A DNA stretch of 64,000 nt from JAOPZW01 sp963788935 (GTDB taxonomy: Bacteria; Actinomycetota; Thermoleophilia; Solirubrobacterales; Solirubrobacteraceae), in assembly GCA_963788935.1 (NCBI GenBank), contig CAWBIM010000006.1:806001-870000 (forward strand), given 5' to 3'. The notes beneath the pieces were generated by a model, which worked only from the letters and a program-made list of their open reading frames with translations, searched no databases and was not told where the DNA came from. Within the stretch, counting starts at the first letter, position 1, and the number at the start of each line of letters is the position of its first letter. The translations under genes were made by a program, and so were the position numbers. This document shows, piece by piece, positions 6,943 to 13,949 of this stretch.

Positions 6943-9900
6943 TGTCCTACGTGGAGCTCCACTGCCACTCGGCCTTCTCGTTCCTCGACGGGACGACCCA
7001 GCCCGAGGAGCTCGTGGCGGCCGCGGTGGGCTGCGGGCACACCGCGCTCGCACTGACCGACCATGACACGGTCTCCGGCTCGATGGAGTTCGCGCAGGCG
7101 GCGCGGGCGGCCGGCCTGCGCGCGATCCACGGGGCGGAGATGACGCTGGCCGACGGGCGTCACGTCACCCTCCTCGTCCGCGATGCCACCGGGTGGGCGA
7201 ACCTCAGCCAGCTGCTCACGCGCGCGCACGCGCACACCCGGGACCATCCCTCGCGGCGGATCCTGGGCACGCCGTCCGTGGGCCTCGACGACCTCGAGGC
7301 CCACGCCGCCGGCCTCGTCTGCCTCAGCGGCTGCGCGCGTCACGGCGTGCGCGACGAGCCCACCCTGCGGCGGCTCCTGCGGATCTTCGGGCCCGGCGCG
7401 TTCCGGGTCGAGCTGCAGCGCCCGTTCCACCGCCACGACCGGTCGGTCAACCGCGGCCTGGAGGCGCTCGCCGGGCGGCTGGGCGTGCCGTGCGTGGCGA
7501 CGGGGGACGTCCACTCGCACACGCGGGCGCGCGCCCGCCTGCAGGACGCCTTCGTGGCCATCCGGGAGCACACGACGCTCGACGCCTCCGAGCCCCTGCG
7601 CCGTGGCAACCACACCAGCGTTCTCACCTCGCCCGAGGCGATGGCGGCGCGGTTCGCCGACCACCCCGAGGCGGTCGCGGAGACGGCGCGCCTGGCGGAC
7701 ACGCTGCAGTTCGACCTCACGCACGACCTCGGCTACCGCTACCCCGGCGCCGAGGACCCGGAGGCCGACGCCGACCTCGCGCGCGTGTGCGCCCACCGCT
7801 TCGCCGAGCGCTATCCGGCGGGCCACCCCCTGCACGGCGAGGCCGCGGCGCGGCTGGACGAAGAGCTCCACCTCATCGCCGACCTCGGCCTGTCCGGGTT
7901 CTTCCTGCTGCACCGCGACATGCTGGAGCTCGCCCGCGAGGTGGCCGTCGAGGTCCGCGGGCCGGACACCGTGCGCGCCCTGCTCCCGCCGGGGCGCGGG
8001 CGCGGGTCCTCGGTGTCCTCGATCGTCTGCTACCTCACCGGCCTCTCGCACGTCGACCCGATCGAGAACAAGCTGCTGCTCGGGCGCTTCCTCAACGAGG
8101 AGATCACCTCGCTGCCCGACATCGACCTCGACTTCCCGCGCGACATCCGCGAGGTCCTCATCCCGCGCGTGCACGAGCGCTTCGGCAGCGACCGGTCCGC
8201 GCTCGTCGCGGCCTTCCCGACGTATCGCGCGCGCGGGGCGATCCGCGAGCTCGGCAAGGCGCTCGGGCTGCCGCCGGGCGAGATCGAGCGCGTCGCGCGC
8301 GGGTCGGAGGGCTGGGCGGGCGACGCGGTCGACCACGACGTCGAGGTCGCACTGGGCCAGGGCCGCGAGCGCCAGGGCCGCTGGCGATGGCTGGTCGAGC
8401 TCTCCAAGGAGGCGCACGGCCTGCCGCGCCATCTGTCGCAGCACTCCGGCGGCATGATCGTCGCGACCCGCCCGCTGGTGCACTGCTGCGGGGTCGTGCC
8501 GGCGGCGATGGAGGGCCGCCAGATGGTCATGTGGGACAAGGACTCCTGCTCGGACGCGGGCTTCCTCAAGATCGACCTGCTCGGGCTCGGGATGCTGTCG
8601 GCGGTCGAGCGCTGCGTCGAGCACATCGCCACCCGGCGCGGCGAGCGGGTCGACCTGTCGCGGATCCCCTACGACGACCCGGCGACCTACGAGTGCATCC
8701 AGAGCGCCGACACCACCGGCGTCTTCCAGATCGAGAGCCGCGCCCAGATGGGATCCCTGCGGCGCACACGCCCGGAGAACCTCGACGACCTCACGATCCA
8801 GGTCGCGATCGTGCGTCCCGGTCCGATCCAGGGCGGCGCGGTCAATCCGTACATCGAGCGCCGCCAGGCGATCCGCGTGGATCCGTCCTTCGAGGTGCCC
8901 TACGACCACTCCTCGCTCGAGCCCGTCCTGCGCGACACGCTCGGCACGATCATCTTCCAGGACCAGGTCATCGAGGTCGCGATGGCGTTCGCGGGCTTCT
9001 CGCCGGGCGAGGCCGAGGGCCTGCGCCGCGCGATGAGCCGCAAGCGGTCGGTGGCCGCGATCGAGGCCTACCACCAGGGCTTCGTCGACGGCGCGATGGA
9101 GCGGTTCGACGACGTCGACACGCAGCTGGCCGAGCGGGTCTGGACGATGATCGTCGGCTTCTCGGGCTTCGGGTTCCCCAAGGCCCATGGCGCGGCGTTC
9201 GGCCTGCTCGCGTACCAGTCGACGTGGCTGCGCGTCCACTACGGCCCGGAGTTCCTGTGCGCGCTCCTCGACGAGCAGCCGATGGGCTTCTATCCGCCCG
9301 ACGCCCTCGTCCACGAGGCCCAGCGCCGCGGGATCGAGATCCTGCCGCCCGACGTCAACGCGAGCGAGGTCGGCTGCACCGTCACCCCGGAGGGCGCGGT
9401 GCGGATCGGCCTGGGGTACGTGCTCGGAGTCCGGGCCGACGAGGTCGCCGAGCTCGTCGCCGCCCGCGACGCGCACGGCCCGTTCGACTCCCTGGATGAT
9501 CTCGCGTCGCGGGCGGGGGCGGGGCGTCCCGCCCTGGACCGGCTCGCATGGTCGGGTGCGTGCGATGCCCTCGCCGTCCCGTCGGCCGCGCGCGTCGCGC
9601 CCGGCGTGCCGGCCGTGACCCCGGCCGGCGCGAGCGGCGCCCTGCACGTCGACGGCCCTCCGCCGCCGCCGACGTCCTCGGCCCGGCGTATCGCGCTCTG
9701 GCGGCTGGGGATCGCCTCGCCGGCCTACGGGATGGGGGAGGGCGCGAAGCAGATGGCGCTCCCGCTCGACCTCCCGCAGGCTCCGGAGCTCGCGCCCGTG
9801 GACGAGTGGGACGCGATGATCGCCGACTACGCGACCGTCGGCCTGACCGTCCACCGCCACCCGATGCGCCTCCTGCGCCCCGGTCTGAAGGCCCGCAACG

Positions 9901-10820
9901 CGGTGACGAGTGCGGACCTCGAGCGCCTGCCCCACGGCTCGGGCGTGAGCATCGGCGGCCTCGTCGTCGCGCGCCAGCGGCCGGGGACCGCCAACGGCAT
10001 CGTGTTCCTCCTGATCGAGGACGAGGTCGGGACCGTGAACCTCATCGTCCCGCCGCGGATCTACGAGCGCGACCGCCTCACGGTGCGCACCGAGCCGCTC
10101 GTGCTCGTCGACGGCACCCTCGAGCGCCATGCCGCCGCGGGCGGGGCGATCAACATCCTCGTCCGTCGCATGGTCCCGCTCGACGCCGCCGACCTGCGCA
10201 CCGAGCGGCCCGCCGCGACGGTCAAGGACTTCTCGCCGCTCGACGAGCGCGAGCGCCGGCGGATCCTCGAGGAACAGCCCCTGGTGGCGGTCGCGGGCGG
10301 CGGGGCGGCGCCGGCCGTCGCGGGACCGGTCCACGGCGCGGCGGCCGGCGGGACCTCCGGTGGGCCACCGGGCGGCGGGCGCGACGGGGCGCTCGCGGCG
10401 GTGGCCTCTGCCGGTTCGGTCGGGCCGACGGGCGACGGTGCGGGCCATCCGACGAGCGACGGTCCGGTCGGTGCGACGGGCGACCGTGCGGCCGGCCCCG
10501 CGATCGACGCGGCCGCGCCCGGACCGCCGGCGGTCCCCCCGCGCGGCGGCGGGCGTCGGCTCGGCCTCGCGTCCGGCGTCGGTGGGTCGGAGACGGACGC
10601 CGCGACGGGCGACGGCGCGAACGCCGCCGACCCTTCGGGAGCGACTCCGGGCCCGAGGCCGGCCGGTACTGCCGACGACCCCGGCGAGCGTCCGCGGGCG
10701 GACGGCGATGCGCCGGAGGACGGGCGGCCGGAGCGGCCGGTGCGCGAGCACGGCGGGTCCGAGGACTTCCGCGCGGTGGCGCCGCCCGTCATGAGCTTCG
10801 CGCAGGGGCGGCGCCGGTGA
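6942..10820 (+). CDS. dnaE2: Error-prone DNA polymerase III alpha subunit DnaE2 (ImuC)
   Basis: This 1292-residue C-family polymerase drives SOS translesion synthesis and mutagenesis together with ImuB. The PHP domain is at the N-terminus (YVELHCHSAFSFLDG, TDHDTVSG). The catalytic Asp triad lies in PDIDLDFPRD at about residues 392-401. GRGRGSSVSSIVCYLTGLSHVDP is the palm motif, SGFGFPKAHGAAFGLLAYQS is typical of DnaE, and an OB fold (VSIGGLVVARQRPGTANGIVFLLIEDE) precedes the end. Residues ~1114-1270 are a Gly/Ala/Pro-rich low-complexity insert absent from usual DnaE2 (about 1050-1100 residues), after which the normal terminus (EDFRAVAPPVMSFAQGRRR) resumes. GTG 6942 (VSYVELHCH) is chosen because it gives the conserved family N-terminus; upstream in-frame codons run through the LexA box. 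Confidence 0.96.
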   Translation: MSYVELHCHSAFSFLDGTTQPEELVAAAVGCGHTALALTDHDTVSGSMEFAQAARAAGLRAIHGAEMTLADGRHVTLLVRDATGWANLSQLLTRAHAHTRDHPSRRILGTPSVGLDDLEAHAAGLVCLSGCARHGVRDEPTLRRLLRIFGPGAFRVELQRPFHRHDRSVNRGLEALAGRLGVPCVATGDVHSHTRARARLQDAFVAIREHTTLDASEPLRRGNHTSVLTSPEAMAARFADHPEAVAETARLADTLQFDLTHDLGYRYPGAEDPEADADLARVCAHRFAERYPAGHPLHGEAAARLDEELHLIADLGLSGFFLLHRDMLELAREVAVEVRGPDTVRALLPPGRGRGSSVSSIVCYLTGLSHVDPIENKLLLGRFLNEEITSLPDIDLDFPRDIREVLIPRVHERFGSDRSALVAAFPTYRARGAIRELGKALGLPPGEIERVARGSEGWAGDAVDHDVEVALGQGRERQGRWRWLVELSKEAHGLPRHLSQHSGGMIVATRPLVHCCGVVPAAMEGRQMVMWDKDSCSDAGFLKIDLLGLGMLSAVERCVEHIATRRGERVDLSRIPYDDPATYECIQSADTTGVFQIESRAQMGSLRRTRPENLDDLTIQVAIVRPGPIQGGAVNPYIERRQAIRVDPSFEVPYDHSSLEPVLRDTLGTIIFQDQVIEVAMAFAGFSPGEAEGLRRAMSRKRSVAAIEAYHQGFVDGAMERFDDVDTQLAERVWTMIVGFSGFGFPKAHGAAFGLLAYQSTWLRVHYGPEFLCALLDEQPMGFYPPDALVHEAQRRGIEILPPDVNASEVGCTVTPEGAVRIGLGYVLGVRADEVAELVAARDAHGPFDSLDDLASRAGAGRPALDRLAWSGACDALAVPSAARVAPGVPAVTPAGASGALHVDGPPPPPTSSARRIALWRLGIASPAYGMGEGAKQMALPLDLPQAPELAPVDEWDAMIADYATVGLTVHRHPMRLLRPGLKARNAVTSADLERLPHGSGVSIGGLVVARQRPGTANGIVFLLIEDEVGTVNLIVPPRIYERDRLTVRTEPLVLVDGTLERHAAAGGAINILVRRMVPLDAADLRTERPAATVKDFSPLDERERRRILEEQPLVAVAGGGAAPAVAGPVHGAAAGGTSGGPPGGGRDGALAAVASAGSVGPTGDGAGHPTSDGPVGATGDRAAGPAIDAAAPGPPAVPPRGGGRRLGLASGVGGSETDAATGDGANAADPSGATPGPRPAGTADDPGERPRADGDAPEDGRPERPVREHGGSEDFRAVAPPVMSFAQGRRR

Positions 10821-10895
10821 TGCGGGGGCCGGTCAGGCGGTGGGCGGCGGCTCGCGCCGGGTCACCGGCGACGCCGTTCCCGTGGGTCCGCCTGT

Positions 10896-11429
10896 ATGTT
10901 CCTGCCCGTGATCACCGCGCTGGCGTTCATCATCACGTTCATCGTGGTGGGGCTCGTGGTCGTCGCCGCCGCGTTCAGTGGCGGGCGGCGGAACAGAGAG
11001 CGTCCGCCGGGCCCGACGCGCCGTAACCGCCGCGCGGTCTTCGTCTTCACGGGCATCGTCGTCGTGCTGCTCGGGGTGCTGGTCCCGGCGCTCGTGATCG
11101 CCTCGGCGAAGGACGCCACGAGCGCGCCGGGTGGCCTGACGCTGGACTCCGCGGCCGAGCACGGCCGCGTGGTCTTCGCCGAGCGCTGCGCGACCTGCCA
11201 CACGCTCAAGGGCGCGAACGCCGTCGGGAAGGTCGGCCCGAACCTCGACCAGCTGGTCGGACCGCTCGACCCCAACGGCGTCGGCGGCACGAAGCAGCAG
11301 CAGGCGTTCGTGCTCGGCGCGATCCGCCAGGGCCGCGCGAACGGACGCGGCCAGATGCCCGCGAACCTCGTCGACGGCGAGGACGCGCAGGACGTGGCGA
11401 AGTTCGTGGCGGTCGTCGCCGGTCACTGA
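10896..11429 (+). CDS. Membrane-anchored single-haem c-type cytochrome
   Basis: This 177-residue protein has two N-terminal membrane helices (about residues 5-27 and 48-68) followed by an exported cytochrome c domain. The haem-binding CATCH motif lies in AERCATCHTLKGANAVGKVGPNLDQLVG, and the probable sixth ligand Met is in GRGQMPANL near the end. It resembles the small cytochromes of actinobacterial respiratory chains and would carry electrons on the outer face of the membrane. ATG 10896 is used; GTG 10911 would also keep both helices. It follows dnaE2 in the same direction after 75 bp, but nothing links the two functionally. Confidence 0.87.
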   Translation: MFLPVITALAFIITFIVVGLVVVAAAFSGGRRNRERPPGPTRRNRRAVFVFTGIVVVLLGVLVPALVIASAKDATSAPGGLTLDSAAEHGRVVFAERCATCHTLKGANAVGKVGPNLDQLVGPLDPNGVGGTKQQQAFVLGAIRQGRANGRGQMPANLVDGEDAQDVAKFVAVVAGH

Positions 11430-11696
11430 GCGCGACACCGGCTCGGTGGGCAGGCCGATCGGCACCGCGCCGGATCGCCGCTGACCGGCCCGCGCGGCGC
11501 ACGGCGCGCGGCCGACGACAGCGTGGTCGGCGCCCGGACCGGGGGTGGAATTCCCACGTTCGGGTGGCCGGGGAAGCGAGATGCGGGCTTTGCAGGGCTT
11601 TCCGTCGGGACCACGGTCTAGCGTGCCGCATCGTGGAAGCCGTCTTGGCACCAGCGAATTGCGGGGGCCCTGGGCCGTCGCTACGATGCCCGCCGT
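11430..11696. other. Non-coding leader region upstream of the riboswitch
   Basis: No credible gene is present. TAGCGT at 11619-11624 could be the -10 of the promoter for the riboswitch transcript, but no -35 stands at a good distance. A short inverted repeat (GTGGAATTCCCAC, about 11546-11558) is the only other structure seen. Confidence 0.35.
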
Positions 11697-11835
11697 CAGA
11701 ACTGCTGAGTTCCCGACCGTCGGCGCGTGGCCGCGGGGTCGGGAAGCGGGGGACCCGGTTTCGGGGCGAATCGCCAGTAGTGCGTAGCGCCACTCTTTCG
11801 GCGCGAGCCCGTCAGCTAACCCCGTAAGCCCGAGA
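11697..11835 (+). ncRNA. Cyclic-di-AMP riboswitch (ydaO/yuaA leader)
   Basis: The sequence matches the conserved core of the ydaO-yuaA aptamer in order: GCTGAGTTCCCGACC with its partner GGTCGGGAA, then GCGGGGGACCC, GGGGCGAATC, the variable GTAGCGCC stem, and the 3' signature GAGCCCGTCAGCTAACCCCGT. This class binds cyclic di-AMP and usually lowers expression of cell-wall, osmotic or potassium genes. A GAGG ribosome-binding site (11838-11841) follows directly, and the ATG is 11 nt further on. No terminator hairpin with a U-tract separates aptamer and gene, so control of translation initiation is plausible. Boundaries are approximate. Confidence 0.88.
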
Positions 11836-11852
11836 AAGAGGACACGTAACGC

Positions 11853-12668
11853 ATGCCCCACAGCGAGGCCCAGGCATGGTGGGCCGACGTCCAGCACGTC
11901 CGCGAGTCGATCGAACGCCGCCGCGCCGGCATCGCCGACCCGTCGTCGTCGCTCGACGCTCCCGAGGAGCGCCGGTTCGCCCGCGCGCCCGCGGAATCGC
12001 TGCCGGTCCTCGATGACCTCGACTGGAGCTCGAGCCGGTCGGAGCGCTCCGGCGGACGGTTCGAGCACGCCTCGGACCACGAGACCGAGGCGCGGAGCTC
12101 CCGCCGCGGCGACCGTGACCGCGACCGTCACGCCGACGGCCGCCCCTTCGACCGCGACGACGAGCCCTTCGACTTCGACGCCGAGCGCGCCTCGCTCGAG
12201 ACGTCACGTCGCGACCGTCGCGCCGCCGAGCGCCCGCGCGGCGAGCGTCCCGCGGCCGACCGTCGCGCCGCCGACCGCCCGCGCCGCGAGCGGCCCGCGG
12301 CCGACCGCCCTGCCGCCGACCGCCCGCGCCGCGAGCGGCCCCGCCCCGCCGCCGCTCCGGACCCCACCGATCACGCGCCGGAGCAGGCGCCCGCCGCCGG
12401 CGTGGTCGCCCTGGCGCCGCCGCGCCGCACGGTCCAGATCACGGGCCGCACGGTTGCCGCGCCCTCGCTCCCGCGGCTGGTCGAGGTCGAGCGCCGCCGC
12501 CCGGCCCGCCGCCCCGCCGAGCGCGTCGGTCCGCGCCCCGACCGCGTCGCCCTGTGGGCCGTCCTGCTCGGGTTCTTCCTGATCCTCGTCGCGGCGACGA
12601 GCTCGCACGCGGCGACCCAGCCGGCGCACGCGAGCGCGCCGGTGGCGCTGCACGCGCCCGCCCGCTAG
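11853..12668 (+). CDS. Uncharacterised Arg-rich disordered protein with C-terminal membrane helix, under a c-di-AMP riboswitch
   Basis: The 271-residue product has no recognised domain. After a short helical start (MPHSEAQAWWADVQHVRESIERRR), residues ~30-200 are highly charged and low in complexity. Arg, Asp, Ala and Pro dominate, including a repeat built on ADRPRRERPAADRPA. One hydrophobic helix (ALWAVLLGFFLILVAATSS, about residues 230-248) lies near the C-terminus and is followed by ~20 residues. This predicts a tail-anchored or single-pass protein with a long cytoplasmic disordered arm, which might interact with nucleic acid, polyphosphate or acidic surfaces; that is inference. A cyclic-di-AMP aptamer in the leader implies a link to turgor or wall stress. 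Confidence 0.7.
   Translation: MPHSEAQAWWADVQHVRESIERRRAGIADPSSSLDAPEERRFARAPAESLPVLDDLDWSSSRSERSGGRFEHASDHETEARSSRRGDRDRDRHADGRPFDRDDEPFDFDAERASLETSRRDRRAAERPRGERPAADRRAADRPRRERPAADRPAADRPRRERPRPAAAPDPTDHAPEQAPAAGVVALAPPRRTVQITGRTVAAPSLPRLVEVERRRPARRPAERVGPRPDRVALWAVLLGFFLILVAATSSHAATQPAHASAPVALHAPAR
12267..12341 (+). repeat. 45-bp-period tandem repeat inside the Arg-rich gene
   Basis: A 30-bp segment starting at 12267 is repeated identically at 12312, a 15-codon period. It encodes repeats of the AADRPRRERP type. The repeat could expand or contract in frame. Confidence 0.7.
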
Positions 12669-12693
12669 CCGCCGGGCCCCAGACGCGCCCGCC

Positions 12694-12710
12694 GCCGGAT
12701 CGCATCCGGC
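12694..12710 (+). terminator. Possible factor-independent-like hairpin after the Arg-rich gene
   Basis: GCCGGAT-CGC-ATCCGGC is a perfect 7-bp stem 25 bp after the stop codon. No U-tract follows, so it may only stabilise the 3' end. Confidence as a terminator is modest. Confidence 0.4.
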
Positions 12711-12829
12711 TGCGCCAACCCCCGCTGCTGGGTCCCCAAAGTGCTTGCCGGAGCGCCCGCTCGGGGTATCGCGGACCTCCCTCAGTCCGACGACCATCCC
12801 GGTTGCCATGCCTTACACCACGACGTAGA

Positions 12830-12844
12830 CTTACGGATCGTAAG
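12830..12844. promoter_or_regulatory. Perfect palindrome CTTACGGATCGTAAG, probable operator
   Basis: CTTACG-GAT-CGTAAG is a 6-bp inverted repeat 76 bp before the AhpD-fold gene. The downstream HxlR gene is the obvious candidate regulator, because HxlR/QorR-type repressors bind TTAC/GTAA dyads. Binding is inferred from this arrangement only. Confidence 0.5.
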
Positions 12845-12920
12845 GACACGGCGTCACAGGCAATCTCACCGGCACGGACGTCCGGCCTCCCCTCCGTTCG
12901 CTCACAGAAGGCCATGAACG

Positions 12921-13484
12921 ATGAAGACCCCCATGAGTCGGTACCACATCCACGACGAGCTCACCGCACCGGAGGGCTCCGTCCCGGTCCTGCGCGGTGC
13001 GCTCGCCACCGGGGGCCAGCTGCCGAACTTCCTCGGCGTGATCGCCGGGTCGCCGGCCGTGCTCCGCGCCTACGCGCGGTTCCGGTCGGAGTTGCGGCAC
13101 GGGACGCTGACCCTGCCCACGCTCGAGCGGATCGCGCTCGCGGTCGCCGAGCACTACCACTCCGAGCCGGGCACGGCGATGCACAGCCGCACCGCGCGCC
13201 AGGCCGGGCTCCCGCTCGACGAGGTCGCCCTCGCGCGTGAGTGGGACTCGCGCGACGAGCGCGAGGCCGCGCTCATGCGCTACCTCAAGCCGCTCGTGGA
13301 GACCCAGTCGCAGCCGCCGATGCACCTCCACGAGGAGGCACGCGAGGCGGGCTGGACGGACGAGCAGCTCCTCGAGGCGATCGCGGCGACCGCGCTGGAA
13401 AGCTTCACCGCGATGGTCAACGTCGCGGGCGAGGTTCCGGTCGACGGGTCGTGGGAGGACTCGCGGCGGTTGCGCGCGGCGTGA
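12921..13484 (+). CDS. Carboxymuconolactone decarboxylase/AhpD-fold protein lacking cysteines
   Basis: This 187-residue protein has the AhpD/CMD fold signature: PTLERIALAVAEHYHSE...MHSRTARQAGLP, then DEQLLEAIAATALESFTAMVNVAGEVPVD. AhpD-type enzymes carry a Cys-X-X-Cys peroxidase centre at the position read here as HYHSEPGTAMH. This protein has no cysteine at all, so classical thiol peroxidase chemistry is excluded. It may be a structural or ligand-binding homologue. ATG 12921 is preceded by AGAAGG; ATG 12933 is an alternative. A perfect palindrome lies 76 bp upstream and an HxlR regulator gene follows 34 bp downstream, which suggests a small autoregulated stress or electrophile-response unit. 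Confidence 0.82.
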   Translation: MKTPMSRYHIHDELTAPEGSVPVLRGALATGGQLPNFLGVIAGSPAVLRAYARFRSELRHGTLTLPTLERIALAVAEHYHSEPGTAMHSRTARQAGLPLDEVALAREWDSRDEREAALMRYLKPLVETQSQPPMHLHEEAREAGWTDEQLLEAIAATALESFTAMVNVAGEVPVDGSWEDSRRLRAA

Positions 13485-13504
13485 CCGCCGTCGGGCGGCG
13501 GCGC

Positions 13505-13510
13505 TACGCT
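13505..13510 (+). promoter_or_regulatory. -10 element TACGCT before the HxlR gene
   Basis: TACGCT is followed by 8 nt and ATG 13519, a leaderless layout. It gives the regulator its own promoter downstream of the AhpD-fold gene. Confidence 0.4.
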
Positions 13511-13518
13511 AGTACGCC

Positions 13519-13929
13519 ATGAGCCCCGAGGCTCAGGTATCCGGCGCGGCCCGCCGCTCCCCGGGAACCCAGGGCGGAGGCGACCTTCCGCCCACGTGCT
13601 GTCCCTACTACCACGAGGCGGTCGAGCTGATCGGCCGCCGGTGGACGGGAGCGATCGTCGCCGTCCTCCTCGACGGCGGCCCGCTGCGCTTCAGCGAGAT
13701 CTCCCACGCCGTGCCGGAGCTCTCCGATCGCCTGCTCTCCGAGCGGATGAAGGAGCTCGAGGCGCGCGGCGTCGTGAAGCGCTACGTCGACTCCGGCCCG
13801 CCGGTGAAGGTGAGCTACGAGCTCACGGACATGGGCCGCTCGCTCGAGCCGGCGCTCCTCGAGCTGAAGTCCTGGGCGCGCCGGTGGCTGCGGGTCGAGA
13901 AGGAGCGCGCGTCGGCGCGCTCGCTCTGA
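13519..13929 (+). CDS. HxlR-family winged-helix transcriptional regulator
   Basis: The protein has 136 residues. The HxlR winged helix spans about residues 25-120: CCPYYHEAVELIGRRWTGAIVAVLLDGG, then LRFSEISHAVPELSDRLLSERMKELEARGVV and a wing ending SYELTDMGRSL. Two adjacent cysteines (CCPYYH) sit where redox-sensing HxlR members such as YodB and HypR keep their sensor Cys, so thiol sensing is possible. A ~25-residue tail-like extension precedes the domain. It follows the AhpD-fold gene by 34 bp and probably binds the palindrome at 12830-12844; this is inferred from position. Confidence 0.9.
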   Translation: MSPEAQVSGAARRSPGTQGGGDLPPTCCPYYHEAVELIGRRWTGAIVAVLLDGGPLRFSEISHAVPELSDRLLSERMKELEARGVVKRYVDSGPPVKVSYELTDMGRSLEPALLELKSWARRWLRVEKERASARSL

Positions 13930-13949
13930 CCCCCTCCGCGCCGACCGCC

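Noticed and set aside
6873..10751. A 1292-codon minus-strand open frame covering dnaE2
   Set aside because: It mirrors the dnaE2 codon pattern and has no domain or start signal; it is a high-GC shadow.
12694..12710. The perfect stem GCCGGAT-CGC-ATCCGGC as a second operator
   Set aside because: It lies 25 bp after a stop codon and over 200 bp from the next gene, so a 3'-end hairpin is more likely.
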